64,000 nt of DNA from Phenylobacterium sp. Lineage in GTDB: Bacteria > Pseudomonadota > Alphaproteobacteria > Caulobacterales > Caulobacteraceae. Every line of letters begins with the position of its first letter. The first letter of the stretch is position 1. Positions 33,058 through 43,034 of this stretch are shown here, piece after piece. The translations under genes and the position numbers were made by a program. Location of the stretch: NCBI GenBank assembly GCA_004799545.1, contig SSMU01000016.1, positions 1 through 64,000 of the forward strand. Direction: 5' to 3'. The notes under the pieces were generated by a model that ran no database searches, was not told the origin of the DNA, and worked only from the letters and a program-made list of their open reading frames with translations.

Positions 33058-34839
33058 CTACGCGACCTCCGAAGCCTCGTCGTCCGCGCCGGGGCTTTCC
33101 ATCGCCTCATGCAGCGCCTGGAAGAGGTCGGCGGCGGCGATCGGCTTGGCGACGTGGCCGTCCATGCCGGCGGCCAGGTACTGCTCGACCTGGTGCGACA
33201 TGGCGTTGGCGGTGAGCGCGATGATCGGGGTTCGCGCCCGGTGCGTCTCGTGCTCCAGCTTGCGGATCAGGGCGGTGGCGGCGAGGCCGTCCATCACCGG
33301 CATCTGGACGTCCATCAGGATCACGTCCCAGGGGCCGTCGCGCCAGGCCTCGACGGCGGCGGCGCCGTCCTCGACCACAACGGGCTCGAGGCCCAGCTGA
33401 TGCAGCAGGGTCTTCAGGACCAGCTGGTTGACCGCATTGTCCTCGGCCGCCAGCACGCGCAGGCGCATGGGCTTCAGGTCGCTGACCGGGGCCGGCGCGA
33501 GCGGCGGCGGCGGCTTCTCCGCGCCGACCAGCGGCAGCGGCAGGCGCACGATGAAGCGCGAGCCCTTGCCGAGCTCGCTCTCGACCATGATCTCGCCGCC
33601 CATCAGCTGAGCCAGCTCATGGCAGATGGCCAGGCCTAGGCCGGTGCCGCCGAACCGGCGGGTGGTCGAGGAATCCAGCTGGTCGAACTTCTGGAACAGG
33701 CGGACCAGGTTCTCCGGCGAGATGCCGACGCCGGTATCGGCCACCGCGATCTCCAGGAGCTCGCCGTCGCGGCGCGCGGCGACGCGGATCTCGCCCTGGT
33801 CGGTGAACTTCAGGGCGTTGGAGATCAGGTTGTAGAGGATCTGCCGGATGCGGGTCGGGTCGCCCAGGTAACGGCCGCGGGCCACACCGATGTCGAGGGC
33901 GAAGGACAGGCCCTTCTTGTTGGCGAGCGCGGTGAAGGCGGAATAGGCCCCTTGCGCCAGCTCGCTCAGGTCGAACTCGATAGCCTCCAGCTCCAGCTTG
34001 CCGGCCTCGATCTTGGAGAGGTCCAGCACGTCGTTGAGGATCGCCAGCAGCGCCTCGCCGGAGCGATGCACCACCACCAGCCGTTCGCGCTGGACCTCGG
34101 AGAGGTCGTCGGCGGCCATGGCCTGGGCCATGCCGAGCACCCCGTTCAGGGGCGTGCGGATCTCGTGGCTCATGGTGGCCAGGAAGGCGCTCTTGGCGGC
34201 GTTGGCGGCCTCGGCGGCAAGCTCACCCTCCTGCGCCCGCCCGCGGGCCTGGCGCAGCACCGTGCGCGAGCGGTCGAGCTGGCGGCGGGCCAGCAGGAAG
34301 AAGTTGGTCAGGCTGATCAGGCCAGCCGCCACGGCGGCCACCCGGGGCGCGCTGACCCCGGTCCGCCAGACCAGGTCGCAGCCCATGTAGAACAGCAGTC
34401 CGACGTAGGGCGTCAGCAGCAGGCGGAACAGGCCGAGGTCGGAATAGTACTGCAGCAGCACATAGACCGCGCCGATCAGGGTGCTCATCAGAGCGAAGGC
34501 GCGGGCCACCTCGTCGCCGGTGCGCCACAGCGCCAGCAGCATGGCGAACTGCACGAAGGTGCCGAAGATGCTGTTGATGGTGATCGCCCGCATCGGCCGC
34601 CGGCCGCCGGCGCGCGACTGTTGGCTCTCGGCGGTGAGCTTGAGGCCCACCAGCAGACCCGCCCAGACGCCGATCAGCCAGAGCAAGGTCCAGCCCGGCC
34701 CGACATAGCAGGCCCCGACCGCGGCCAGGGCGGTGCTGCTGATCAGGCGTGGGACGAGGTTGCGCGCCGAGGCGGCGAACAGGTGGAGGCCCGACGCCGG
34801 TTCGGACGCCGGCGAACTCCCGCCGACCGAATCGTTCAC
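33058..34839 (-). CDS. Hybrid sensor histidine kinase/response regulator with membrane sensor
   Basis: A 593-residue protein. About five or six membrane segments occupy residues 30-185 with no large periplasmic domain. They are followed by a HisKA domain ([21 protein letters not shown], His225), an ATPase domain with N ([10 protein letters not shown]), G1 (VADTGVGIS) and G2 ([16 protein letters not shown]) boxes, and a receiver with [12 protein letters not shown] (Asp about 510). The GTG start at 34839 has AAGGGGGA upstream. It follows a 2-hydroxycarboxylate transporter gene by 71 bp on the same strand, so the pair may sense and import the same acid (inference). No partner regulator with a DNA-binding domain is adjacent. 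Confidence 0.92.
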   Translation of the reverse strand: MNDSVGGSSPASEPASGLHLFAASARNLVPRLISSTALAAVGACYVGPGWTLLWLIGVWAGLLVGLKLTAESQQSRAGGRRPMRAITINSIFGTFVQFAMLLALWRTGDEVARAFALMSTLIGAVYVLLQYYSDLGLFRLLLTPYVGLLFYMGCDLVWRTGVSAPRVAAVAAGLISLTNFFLLARRQLDRSRTVLRQARGRAQEGELAAEAANAAKSAFLATMSHEIRTPLNGVLGMAQAMAADDLSEVQRERLVVVHRSGEALLAILNDVLDLSKIEAGKLELEAIEFDLSELAQGAYSAFTALANKKGLSFALDIGVARGRYLGDPTRIRQILYNLISNALKFTDQGEIRVAARRDGELLEIAVADTGVGISPENLVRLFQKFDQLDSSTTRRFGGTGLGLAICHELAQLMGGEIMVESELGKGSRFIVRLPLPLVGAEKPPPPLAPAPVSDLKPMRLRVLAAEDNAVNQLVLKTLLHQLGLEPVVVEDGAAAVEAWRDGPWDVILMDVQMPVMDGLAATALIRKLEHETHRARTPIIALTANAMSHQVEQYLAAGMDGHVAKPIAAADLFQALHEAMESPGADDEASEVA

Positions 34840-34910
34840 AGACGCATCCCCCTTGTCTTTGCAGGAGAATGCGCCGTCCGTGGTTAACCGGCCGTCAAGC
34901 GGGGAGACGG

Positions 34911-36263
34911 TCAGCCGCCGAGCGTCCGGAAGGCGATCAGGGCGAGCGTGACAGTGATCGCCCCGCCGATGCGGGTGGCGATCTGGGCGAAGGGCATCAG
35001 CTGCATGCGGTTGGCGGCCGACAGGATGGCTACGTCGCCGGTGCCGCCCTGGCCGGAGTGGCAGGCGTTGACGATCGCCACGTCGATCGGATGCATCTTC
35101 AGGAACCGGGCGAGCAGGAAGCCGACGCCGATCAGAGTGGTGACCGTGGCCACGATGGTGATCAGGGTCGGCGCGTTGAACGCCGCCACCAGCTTGTCCC
35201 AGGGGGTCATGGCCACGCCGATGGCGAACAGCAGCGGATAGGTCACCGCCGTGCGGAAGAACTGGTAGACGCCATAAGCCCCCTGCTCGAGGTCCGGCGT
35301 GACCAGGCGGCCGAGCTTCAGCAGCACGGTCAGGAGCAGCATGACCACCGGAGCCGGGAACGCCCAGAGCCTCTGGGCGACCGTGCCGGTGAGGTAGAGG
35401 CTGACCGCCAGGACGGCGGCGCCGGCGACGGTCTCGATGGCCGGACGCGGCCGCACGGCCTGGCCGCCGGAAAGCTCCACGTCCTCTTCGCCCACCTGCA
35501 GCCGTCCCTCGCCGGTCAGGTCCGGGCGGCGCTTGCCCAGGTAGTTGAGGCCGCCCGCCAGGATGATGGCGGTCAGGCTGCCCAGCATGATGGCGGGCAG
35601 CACCTCGGCGAACAGGTCGCCCTGCGGCTGGTGGCTGATCGCGGCGTAGCCGACGGAGAGCGGCAGGGCCCCCTCGCCCACCCCGCCGGCCATGATCGGG
35701 ACCACCACCTTGAACAGGGTGTGCTGGAAGCCGAGCCCCAGCGCCGTGCCGACCGCGCAACCGACGACGCCGGCGGTGACCGAGCCGGCGGCCAGCGGCA
35801 CGAAGATCTTCAGGAAGCCGCCCACCAGCACGCGGCGGTCCATGCCCAGGATCGAGCCCACGATGATCGAGCAGATGAACAGGTAGAGGAAGTTGCTGGA
35901 CTTGGTGAAGGTGGTGATCGAGCCCACCAGCGGGGCCGGCAGGATGTGGGCGTAGACCAGGTAGGAGGGGATGAAGGTGGCGAAGATCGCCGCGGCCCCG
36001 ATGTTGCGGATCACCGGCAGGCGCTTGCCGAGCTCGGCGCAGGCGAAGCCGCCGGCCGCCAGCACCGCGATGTTCATCAGGATGTCGGACGGGACCTTCC
36101 CCTGGCTCACGAAGAAGGCGGCGATGGCCAGGACCAGGACGAACACCGGCGCCGGGACGACGCCGATCTTGAAGTCCATCACCCGCCACCACCAGGCGAG
36201 CGCGCCGCCGGCGGGCGGCTCCGGCTTCGTGGCCACGGGATGCGGCGGCGCCGTGTCGGACAT
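34911..36263 (-). CDS. 2-hydroxycarboxylate (citrate/malate) Na+ symporter family
   Basis: A 450-residue protein with 10-13 membrane segments and the two family reentrant motifs, PIMAGGVGEGALPLSVGYA in the first half and ACHSGQGGTGDVAILSAANRM in the second. Together these form the citrate/malate site of the 2HCT (CitS) family. It should import citrate or malate with sodium across the inner membrane. The ATG at 36263 has GAGGAGAG upstream. The hybrid kinase gene lies directly downstream. Confidence 0.92.
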   Translation of the reverse strand: MSDTAPPHPVATKPEPPAGGALAWWWRVMDFKIGVVPAPVFVLVLAIAAFFVSQGKVPSDILMNIAVLAAGGFACAELGKRLPVIRNIGAAAIFATFIPSYLVYAHILPAPLVGSITTFTKSSNFLYLFICSIIVGSILGMDRRVLVGGFLKIFVPLAAGSVTAGVVGCAVGTALGLGFQHTLFKVVVPIMAGGVGEGALPLSVGYAAISHQPQGDLFAEVLPAIMLGSLTAIILAGGLNYLGKRRPDLTGEGRLQVGEEDVELSGGQAVRPRPAIETVAGAAVLAVSLYLTGTVAQRLWAFPAPVVMLLLTVLLKLGRLVTPDLEQGAYGVYQFFRTAVTYPLLFAIGVAMTPWDKLVAAFNAPTLITIVATVTTLIGVGFLLARFLKMHPIDVAIVNACHSGQGGTGDVAILSAANRMQLMPFAQIATRIGGAITVTLALIAFRTLGG

Positions 36264-36372
36264 GGTCTCTCCTCGTTCCTGGCCAGCGCGTTGAAGGATA
36301 GACGCCACCCGCCCGCGGGGAACAACCTTCGCCCTGAGGGCTTGGGTCGGTGGGACTTGGGGAGGTCACGCC

Positions 36373-37854
36373 ATGTTGCTGGAACCAGGGACCACCTGCT
36401 GGACGCGGGAAACCTCCGCGCGCGCGGCCCTGATCGTCGACATGGCCGACTATTTCGATGCGGCCATGGCGGCCATGCGCAAGGCGCGCCACACCGTCCA
36501 CCTGCTGAACTGGGCCTTCGAACCGGACACCCTGTTCCACCCGCAGCCCGGCTGCTCGGGGCCGGAAGACGACCGGATCGCCAACTTCCTGAAGCGGCTG
36601 GCGAAGGACAATCCAGAGCTCGACGTGCGCATCCTGTGCTGGAAGTCGGCCCTGCCGGTCGCGGCCACCCAGAAGTGGTTCACGCTCGCCGACCGCAAGA
36701 CCTTCGCCGGCAGCAAGGTGAAGTTCCTGCTCGACGGCAAGCTGCCCCTGGGCGCCTCGCACCATCAGAAGGCGATCATCATCGACGACGCGATCGCGTT
36801 CTGCGGCGGCGGCGATATCGGTCCCGACCGGTGGGACACCCACGAGCATCTCGACGACGATCCCCGCCGCGAGAAGACCAAGCACGCGCACGGCAACAGC
36901 GAGGACGACTTCGACAGCCGCCACGAGGTGATGGGCCTTGTCGAGGGCGCCCCGGCCAAGGCGCTGGGCGTGTTGTTCCGGGAGCGCTGGGCGCGCTGCT
37001 CGGGCGAGATCCTGCCCGAACCGCCGAAGGTGCGACCCGCCTGGCCCGCCTGCGTCAAACCGCAGTTCCGGGAGATTGAGGTCGGCCTGTCACGCACCCA
37101 AGGGGCCTTCGCGCATCACCCGGAGGTGCGCGAGGTCGAGGCGCTGCACCTGGCGTCGATCGCCGCGGCCCAGCGCTGCATCTACATGGAGAACCAGTAC
37201 TACACCTCGCCGCTGATCGCCTCGGCCCTGGCCCGGCGGCTGGGCGAGCCGGACGGGCCGGAGGTGGTGCTGATCGGCACCGAGCATTCGCCCAGCTTCT
37301 TCGACCAGGCGACCATGGACCACACGCGGGTGAAGTTCATCGAGCGGCTCAGGCGCGCCGACAAGCACGGCCGTTTCCAGGCCTACAGCCCGGTCACCAC
37401 GCTCGGCCGGATCATCATCGTCCACGCCAAGCTGACGATCATCGACGACCGGCTGCTCAGGATCGGATCGGCCAACATCAACAACCGCTCCATGGGCTTC
37501 GACACCGAGTGCGACATGAGTTTCGAGGCCGCCGGCCGCGCCGGGACCGGCGCGCGGGCCGAGATCGCGTGGCTGCGCACCCGCCTGCTCGCCCACTGGC
37601 TCGGTTGTGACATCACGATCATGGCGGACGCCATCCGCAAGGCCGGCGGCGTCGGCGCGGGCCTCGAGCGGCTGCGCAACTCCGGCTACGCGCGCCTGCG
37701 TCCCATCGAGCTGAAGCCGGTGGAGGGCCTGACCGCCGCGGTCGCCACCTACCACCTGGGCGATCCCTTCAGCCCGGTCGACAGCTGGCGGCCCTGGCGG
37801 CGCAAGGGGTTGTCGGATAGCGCCGTGCGCCGGGGCCGCGACGCCGTCAAGTAA
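36373..37854 (+). CDS. Phospholipase D-like protein, second copy
   Basis: A 493-residue paralogue of the protein at 2283-3743, with HKD motifs HHQKAIIIDDAIAFCGGGDIG and HAKLTIIDDRLLRIGSANINNRS and the shared YMENQYYTSPL middle block. It is longer by a charged insertion (RREKTKHAHGNSEDDFDSRHE). There is no leader or membrane segment. It should be a phosphodiester transferase or hydrolase; lipid or other substrate not known. The ATG at 36373 sits 9 bp after GGGGAGG. It stands alone between the transporter gene and the arabinoside locus, without the arabinose operator. Confidence 0.92.
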   Translation: MLLEPGTTCWTRETSARAALIVDMADYFDAAMAAMRKARHTVHLLNWAFEPDTLFHPQPGCSGPEDDRIANFLKRLAKDNPELDVRILCWKSALPVAATQKWFTLADRKTFAGSKVKFLLDGKLPLGASHHQKAIIIDDAIAFCGGGDIGPDRWDTHEHLDDDPRREKTKHAHGNSEDDFDSRHEVMGLVEGAPAKALGVLFRERWARCSGEILPEPPKVRPAWPACVKPQFREIEVGLSRTQGAFAHHPEVREVEALHLASIAAAQRCIYMENQYYTSPLIASALARRLGEPDGPEVVLIGTEHSPSFFDQATMDHTRVKFIERLRRADKHGRFQAYSPVTTLGRIIIVHAKLTIIDDRLLRIGSANINNRSMGFDTECDMSFEAAGRAGTGARAEIAWLRTRLLAHWLGCDITIMADAIRKAGGVGAGLERLRNSGYARLRPIELKPVEGLTAAVATYHLGDPFSPVDSWRPWRRKGLSDSAVRRGRDAVK

Positions 37855-37907
37855 GGTGCGCTGGCGGGCCCCCGGCAGGAGTCGCGCTTCGGCCCTGTTC
37901 ACGGCAC

Positions 37908-37918
37908 TTGTCTGACAA
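37908..37918. promoter_or_regulatory. Arabinose operator site 1
   Basis: TTGTCTGACAA, a perfect palindrome around its central T, ends 28 bp before the start of the GH127 gene. It fits the FadR-subfamily GntR consensus TNGTNNNACNA exactly and is the best copy of the family. Because of its position it would block transcription or initiation if occupied. Confidence 0.75.
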
Positions 37919-37946
37919 TATGATCCTCCAGAGCCTTGGAGCAGGC

Positions 37947-40307
37947 ATGAAGGACTATGAGCCGGGCCTAAGCCGTCGCACCGCCCTGCTTGCCGGCGCC
38001 GCGCTGGCCGCGGCCGCTGGGGCCCGCGCCGCGGAAGGGCCGGCGAGCGGCCGGCGCGCCGAACCCTTTCCGCTGGGCGCGGTGCGGCTCACGCCATCGA
38101 TCTGGGCGGACGCCGTCGCCGCCAACCGCCGCTACCTGCTGTCGCTCGACCCGGATCGGCTACTGCACAATTTCCGCGCCGGCGCGGGGCTTGCGCCGAA
38201 AGGCGAGCTCTATGGCGGCTGGGAAGCCCGCGGCATCGCCGGCCACACCCTCGGCCACCATTTGAGCGCCCTGTCGCTGCTGCATGCGCAGACCGGCGAT
38301 GCGGCTTGCAAGGCGCGGGCGGCCTACATCGTCTCGGAGCTGGCGGCCTGCCAGTCCGCGCATGGCGACGGCTATGTCGGCGGGACCACCGTCGAGCGGG
38401 ACGGGCGGATCCTCGACGGCAAGGTGGTCTACGAGGAGCTCCGCCGCCACGATGTGCACGCCGGCCCCTTCGACCTGAACGGCGGATGGGTGCCGCTCTA
38501 CACCTGGCACAAGGTGCACCAGGGCCTGCTGGACGCCGACGCCCTGTGCGGCGACCGCCGCGCGCTGAAGGTCCTCGTCGGCATGAGCGACTATCTGGTT
38601 GGCGTCCTCTCCGACCTCAGCGACGCCGAGGTCCAGACGGTGCTCAGCTGCGAGCACGGCGGGCTCAACGAGGCGTTCGCCGAGACCTACCAGCGCACCG
38701 GCGACGCTCGCTACCTGGCGCTCGCCCGGCGGCTGCACGACAACTCGGTGCTGGATGCGCTGGAGGCGGGCCGCAACGAGCTGGAAGGCAAGCACGCCAA
38801 CACCCAGATCCCCAAAGTCATCGGCCTGGCGCGGCTCTACGAGGTCACCGGCGAGCCGCGCTACGCCCGCGCCGCGCGGTTCTTCTGGAGCCAGGTCACC
38901 GGCCAGCACTCCTACGTCATCGGCGGCAACTCCGAACGCGAGCACTTCCAGGCGCCCGGGGTGATCTCGCAGAGCTTGACCGACCGCACCTGCGAAGGCT
39001 GCAACAGCTACAACATGCTGAAGCTTACCCGCAGGCTCTACGCCTGGGAGCCCAAGGCCGCCTGGTTCGACTGGTACGAGCGCACCCACCTGAACCACAC
39101 CATGGCCCAGCAACGGCCTTCGGACGGGATGTTCACCTATATGACGCCGATGCTGGCCGGCTCCGCGCGGCAGTTCTCCACGCCGACGGAGAGCTTCTGG
39201 TGCTGCATGGGCAGCGGGATGGAGAGCCACGCCAAGCACGGCGATTCCATCTACTGGCGGGCCGGCGACCGGCTGTTCGTGAACCTGTTCATCCCCTCCA
39301 TCCTCGACTGGTCGGAGACCGGGGCGCGGATCGCGCTGGAGACCGGCTATCCGGCGTCCGAGACGGTGCGGCTGAACATCGCGCGGGCGCCGCGCGGGCC
39401 GATGGAGCTGGCGCTGAGATTGCCGGCGTGGAGCGCCGGCCCCCGGCTGTCGGTCAATGGCGCGCCCGTGCCGATCACGGCCGAGGACGGCTACGCCATC
39501 GTCCGGCGGCGCTGGCGCGACGGCGACCTGGTGGAGCTGACGTTGCCGATGCCGTTGCGAATGGAGCCGACGCCGGACAATCCCGACGTCGTGGCCTTCC
39601 TGAGCGGGCCACTGGTGCTGGCGGCGGACCTCGGCCCGGCCACGCGGCCGCTGGCCGCGCCGGCGCCGGCCTTCGTCACCGAGGACCTCAAGGGCGCCCT
39701 GCGGCCGGCCGGCGGCGCCCACCTCTACAAGTCCGTGGGAATGCAGCCGGGCGAGCTGACCCTGCGGCCGTTCTTCGGCCAATACGATCGGCGCACCGCC
39801 ATCTATTTCCCCCGCCTGAGCGAGGCGGCGTGGCGGACGCGCGCCGACGTGTTCGCCGCCGAGCAGGTGCGGCTGAAGGCGTTGGACGTCCGCACGGTCG
39901 ATGTCATCCATCCTGGCGAGGCCGCCTCCGAGCAGGCGCATGGGTTTGGCGCCAACCAGTCGGACGTGACCTCCTACGCGGGACGCGCCGCGCGTGAGGC
40001 CTGGTGGGGCGCGGGCCACTGGATCGAGTGGGATATGGCGGTGCGGCCCGATCGGCCAATGACCTTGCAGGCGCTCTATTGGGGCGAGGAGGTCGACAAA
40101 GACTTCGAGATCCTGATCGACGGCCAATCGCTGGCGATCGAGGCGCGTAAGGGAAACCCCGTCCGTGAGTTCGTGACGCGCGACTATCCCGTGCCGCCGG
40201 CGTGGACCCGCGGCCGCCGGCGGGTGCGGGTCCGCGTGCTGACCCATGGCTCCGATGCGACCGTCTACGAGTGCCGGATGCTGCAGCCGCAGGGCCTGGA
40301 CGCCTGA
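37947..40307 (+). CDS. GH127 beta-L-arabinofuranosidase
   Basis: A 786-residue protein. A Tat-like leader (SRRTALLAGAALAAAAGARA) is followed by the GH127 (former DUF1680) domain. The zinc/cysteine active site is visible as RTCEGCNSYNM (Glu350, Cys352) and SFWCCMGSGMESH (Cys419, Cys420); a Cys is the nucleophile in characterised members, and GGNSEREHF may hold the acid/base Glu. It should release beta-L-arabinofuranose from plant oligosaccharides or glycoproteins, in the periplasm. The start at 37947 (GGAG upstream) is preferred to a TTG at 37908 because that codon lies inside operator site 1. Confidence 0.92.
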   Translation: MKDYEPGLSRRTALLAGAALAAAAGARAAEGPASGRRAEPFPLGAVRLTPSIWADAVAANRRYLLSLDPDRLLHNFRAGAGLAPKGELYGGWEARGIAGHTLGHHLSALSLLHAQTGDAACKARAAYIVSELAACQSAHGDGYVGGTTVERDGRILDGKVVYEELRRHDVHAGPFDLNGGWVPLYTWHKVHQGLLDADALCGDRRALKVLVGMSDYLVGVLSDLSDAEVQTVLSCEHGGLNEAFAETYQRTGDARYLALARRLHDNSVLDALEAGRNELEGKHANTQIPKVIGLARLYEVTGEPRYARAARFFWSQVTGQHSYVIGGNSEREHFQAPGVISQSLTDRTCEGCNSYNMLKLTRRLYAWEPKAAWFDWYERTHLNHTMAQQRPSDGMFTYMTPMLAGSARQFSTPTESFWCCMGSGMESHAKHGDSIYWRAGDRLFVNLFIPSILDWSETGARIALETGYPASETVRLNIARAPRGPMELALRLPAWSAGPRLSVNGAPVPITAEDGYAIVRRRWRDGDLVELTLPMPLRMEPTPDNPDVVAFLSGPLVLAADLGPATRPLAAPAPAFVTEDLKGALRPAGGAHLYKSVGMQPGELTLRPFFGQYDRRTAIYFPRLSEAAWRTRADVFAAEQVRLKALDVRTVDVIHPGEAASEQAHGFGANQSDVTSYAGRAAREAWWGAGHWIEWDMAVRPDRPMTLQALYWGEEVDKDFEILIDGQSLAIEARKGNPVREFVTRDYPVPPAWTRGRRRVRVRVLTHGSDATVYECRMLQPQGLDA

Positions 40308-40336
40308 CACCTGCGGCGCGACGCGCTATAGCGCAA

Positions 40337-40347
40337 TTGTCTGACTA
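40337..40347. promoter_or_regulatory. Arabinose operator site 2
   Basis: TTGTCTGACTA, flanked by AA and ATA, ends 16 bp before the start of the aldehyde dehydrogenase gene. It fits TNGTNNNACNA. Its presence in a 56-bp spacer between collinear genes indicates a separate promoter for this gene. Confidence 0.7.
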
Positions 40348-40363
40348 ATATTCGGAGCCTGCC

Positions 40364-41941
40364 ATGCCTGTGAGCGGCGAAATCTTCGTCGGCGGCGCGC
40401 GCCTGACCAGCGCCGAGCGCTTCCACGCCGTCAACCCGGCCACCGGGAAGCGCCTGGAGCCAGCGTTCTCAGCCGCCGGCCCGGACGAGGTGCAGCGGGC
40501 CTGCTCGGCCGCCTGGGCGGCGTTCGACGCCTATCGCGAGACCTCTCTCGAGGCGCGCGCCAGGTTCCTCGAGACCATCGCCGAGCAGATCATGGCGCTC
40601 GGCGATGAGTTGATCGAACGGGTGATCGCCGAGAGCGGCCTGCCCCGCGCCAGGGTCGAGGGCGAACGGGCCCGCACCACAGGCCAGCTCAGGCTGTTCG
40701 CCCAGATCGTCCGCAGCGGCGACTGGATCGAGGCGCGTATTGATCCGGCCCTGCCCGACCGCGCGCCCCAGCCGCGGCCGGACCTGCGGCTGCGGCACAT
40801 CCCGCTTGGGCCGGTGGCGGTGTTCGGCGCGAGCAACTTCCCGCTGGCCTTCTCCACGGCCGGGGGCGACACGGCCTCGGCGCTGGCGGCCGGTTGTCCG
40901 GTGGTCGTGAAAGGCCACCCGGCGCACCCCGGGGCCGGCGAACTGGTCGCCCAGGCGATCCTCGCCGCGGCCGCGGCGCAGGGGATGCCGGACGGGGTCT
41001 TCAGCTTCCTACCCGGGCCGTCGAACGAACTCGGCGCAGCCCTGGTCGGCGACCCGCGCATCAAGGCCGTGGGCTTCACCGGCTCGCGCCGCGGCGGGCT
41101 GGCGCTGTGCGACCTGGCGGCCCGCCGGCCGGAACCGATCCCGGTGTTCGCCGAGATGAGCAGCATCAATCCGGTGTATTTGCTGCCGGGCGCCCTGGCC
41201 GATCGGGCCGAGGCGCTGGGCGTCGCCTTCGTGGCGTCGCTCGTCCAGGGGGCGGGCCAGTTCTGCACCAATCCCGGGCTGGTGATCGCCCTGGAGGGCC
41301 CCGACCTCGACCGCTTCGTGGCGGCGGCCGGCGCGGCGCTGGCAGACAGTTCTCCGGCGGTCATGCTGACGCCCGGCATCCACGGGGCCTACGCGGCCGG
41401 GCTTGCGGCACTCGGCGCGCACGCCGCGGTCGAAACGGTGGCCGCCGCTGCGGCGCGGGCAGGCTGCAATCTCGGGCACGCGGCCCTGTTCTCCACCACC
41501 GCCGAGGCCTTCCTGGCGGACGGCGCGCTGGCGGCGGAGAACTTCGGCGCTTCCTCACTGCTGGTCCGCTGTCCCGACGTCGCCGCGCTGCGCCGCGTCA
41601 GCGAGGCGCTCGAAGGCCAGCTCACCGCCACCCTGCATCTCGCCGCGGCCGACCACGAGGCAGCGCGCGCCCTACTGCCGATCCTGGAGCGCAAGGCCGG
41701 CCGCATCCTGGTCAACGGCTGGCCGACGGGCGTCGAGGTCTCCCATGCGATGGTCCACGGCGGCCCCTTCCCCGCCACCTCGGATTCGCGCAGCACCTCG
41801 GTGGGCGGCCTGGCGATCCGCCGGTTCCTTCGCCCGGTCTGCTACCAGGACCTGCCCGACGACCTGCTGCCGGAGGCGCTGAAGACCGCCAACCCGCTGG
41901 GCCTGCGCCGCCTGGTGAACGGCCGGCCGGTCCAGGTCTGA
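40364..41941 (+). CDS. 2-oxoglutarate semialdehyde dehydrogenase (aldehyde dehydrogenase family)
   Basis: A 525-residue NAD(P)-dependent aldehyde dehydrogenase. [17 protein letters not shown] (Asn158) belongs to the nucleotide site, Glu264 in [11 protein letters not shown] is the base, and Cys301 in [10 protein letters not shown] is the nucleophile. The ASNFP/SSINP/QFCTNPG set is that of the dehydrogenases in the oxidative pentose and aldarate pathways, which convert 2-oxoglutarate semialdehyde to 2-oxoglutarate. It is collinear with the FAH-type dehydratase and each has its own operator, which supports this substrate. Cytoplasmic. Confidence 0.9.
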   Translation: MPVSGEIFVGGARLTSAERFHAVNPATGKRLEPAFSAAGPDEVQRACSAAWAAFDAYRETSLEARARFLETIAEQIMALGDELIERVIAESGLPRARVEGERARTTGQLRLFAQIVRSGDWIEARIDPALPDRAPQPRPDLRLRHIPLGPVAVFGASNFPLAFSTAGGDTASALAAGCPVVVKGHPAHPGAGELVAQAILAAAAAQGMPDGVFSFLPGPSNELGAALVGDPRIKAVGFTGSRRGGLALCDLAARRPEPIPVFAEMSSINPVYLLPGALADRAEALGVAFVASLVQGAGQFCTNPGLVIALEGPDLDRFVAAAGAALADSSPAVMLTPGIHGAYAAGLAALGAHAAVETVAAAAARAGCNLGHAALFSTTAEAFLADGALAAENFGASSLLVRCPDVAALRRVSEALEGQLTATLHLAAADHEAARALLPILERKAGRILVNGWPTGVEVSHAMVHGGPFPATSDSRSTSVGGLAIRRFLRPVCYQDLPDDLLPEALKTANPLGLRRLVNGRPVQV

Positions 41942-41966
41942 TTGACTCGCGCAGGCGGGTGGATAT

Positions 41967-41977
41967 TTGTCTGAGTA
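41967..41977. promoter_or_regulatory. Arabinose operator site 3
   Basis: TTGTCTGAGTA, in the 64-bp spacer before the FAH-type dehydratase, ends 28 bp before its start codon. It shares ten of eleven bases with site 2. Same spacing to the start as site 1. Confidence 0.7.
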
Positions 41978-42005
41978 TTGAGCCTCGTCTCCGCAAAGGT
42001 GCGTC

Positions 42006-43004
42006 ATGGCCCTCCGTCTCGTCCAGTTCCGCGATGCCGCCGGAAGCCGCCATCTGGCCGTCGCCGGCGACGACGGCGCGGCGCGGGAAGTCAGGGGCTG
42101 CGCCTCGACCTATTCGCTCGCCCTGCAGGCCATCGAGCAGGGCCGGACGCTAGCCCAGGCGATCGATGCGCTGGAGCTGGGCGACGCCGTCGATATCGAG
42201 GCGGCGCTGGCCGAAGGTCGCCTGTTGCCGCCGATCGACCATCCCGATCCCGCGCACCTCTATCTGACCGGCACCGGCCTGACCCATCTCGGCTCGGCCG
42301 AGGGCCGCGACAAGATGCACCGCAAGACCCAGGGCGCCGAGGAGACGCTCACCGATTCCATGCGGATGTTCCGCATGGGCCTGGAAGGCGGCAAGCCCGC
42401 GGGCGGCGGCCCGGGCGTGCAGCCGGAGTGGTTCTACAAGGGCGATGGCTCGGGCCTGACGGCGTCCGGCCAGCCCCTCGCCTCGCCGGACTTCGCCCTC
42501 GACGCCGGCGAGGAGCCGGAGATCGCCGGCCTCTACGTGATCGGCCCCGACGGCAGCCCCTTCCGCCTCGGCTATGCGCTGGCCAACGAGTTCTCCGACC
42601 ACGTGACCGAGCGCGGCAACTATCTATGGCTCGCCCATTCCAAGCTGCGCCCGGCCGCCGTCGGCCCCGAGCTGCTGGTGGGCGACTTGCCCAAGGATGT
42701 CCGCGGCAAGGTGCGCGTCCTGCGCGGCGGCGCGCCCGTCTGGGAGGCGGACTTCCTGTCGGGCGAGGCGAACATGAGCCACGCCCTCGCCAACCTGGAA
42801 CACCACCATTTCAAGTACGGCCTGTTCCGGCGGCCGGGGGACGTGCACGTGCATTTCTTCGGCACCGCCACCCTGTCCTTCTCCGACGGCGTGAAGGTGG
42901 AACCCGGCGACGTCTTCGAGATCGAGGCCGCGCCGTTCCGCTATCCGCTGCGGAATCCATTGCAGGTTGCGCCGGCTGAAGAGGTCACCGTTCGGCCGCT
43001 CTAG
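42006..43004 (+). CDS. FAH-family 2-keto-3-deoxy-L-arabonate dehydratase (AraD1 type)
   Basis: A 332-residue protein. The N-terminal part has MALRLVQFRDAAGSRHLAV, the middle TGTGLTHLGSAEGRDKMHRK, and the C-terminal core LGYALANEFSDHVTERGNYLW, followed by HHFKYGLFRRPGDVHVHFFGT. This is the AraD1 branch of the fumarylacetoacetate-hydrolase fold. These enzymes dehydrate 2-keto-3-deoxy-L-arabonate to 2-oxoglutarate semialdehyde using a divalent metal. The gene lies between the semialdehyde dehydrogenase and the aldonate-dehydratase operon, consistent with that step. Convergent with the exported GH51 gene 30 bp away. Confidence 0.88.
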   Translation: MALRLVQFRDAAGSRHLAVAGDDGAAREVRGCASTYSLALQAIEQGRTLAQAIDALELGDAVDIEAALAEGRLLPPIDHPDPAHLYLTGTGLTHLGSAEGRDKMHRKTQGAEETLTDSMRMFRMGLEGGKPAGGGPGVQPEWFYKGDGSGLTASGQPLASPDFALDAGEEPEIAGLYVIGPDGSPFRLGYALANEFSDHVTERGNYLWLAHSKLRPAAVGPELLVGDLPKDVRGKVRVLRGGAPVWEADFLSGEANMSHALANLEHHHFKYGLFRRPGDVHVHFFGTATLSFSDGVKVEPGDVFEIEAAPFRYPLRNPLQVAPAEEVTVRPL

Positions 43005-43034
43005 GGCCGGCCGGCGCAACCGTGGGGATCGATC

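Noticed and set aside
33058-36924. A single 1288-codon reverse frame joining kinase sequence to upstream DNA
   Set aside because: Only the first-listed 593 codons from the GTG at 34839 are kinase; the rest is a frame running through the transporter gene in another phase.
37908-37946. TTG start 39 bp upstream for the GH127 gene
   Set aside because: The codon lies within the perfect operator palindrome, and the ATG at 37947 has a ribosome site.
38160-40310. Reverse open frame opposite the GH127 gene
   Set aside because: The forward frame has the GH127 cysteine site and a leader; the reverse one has no domain.
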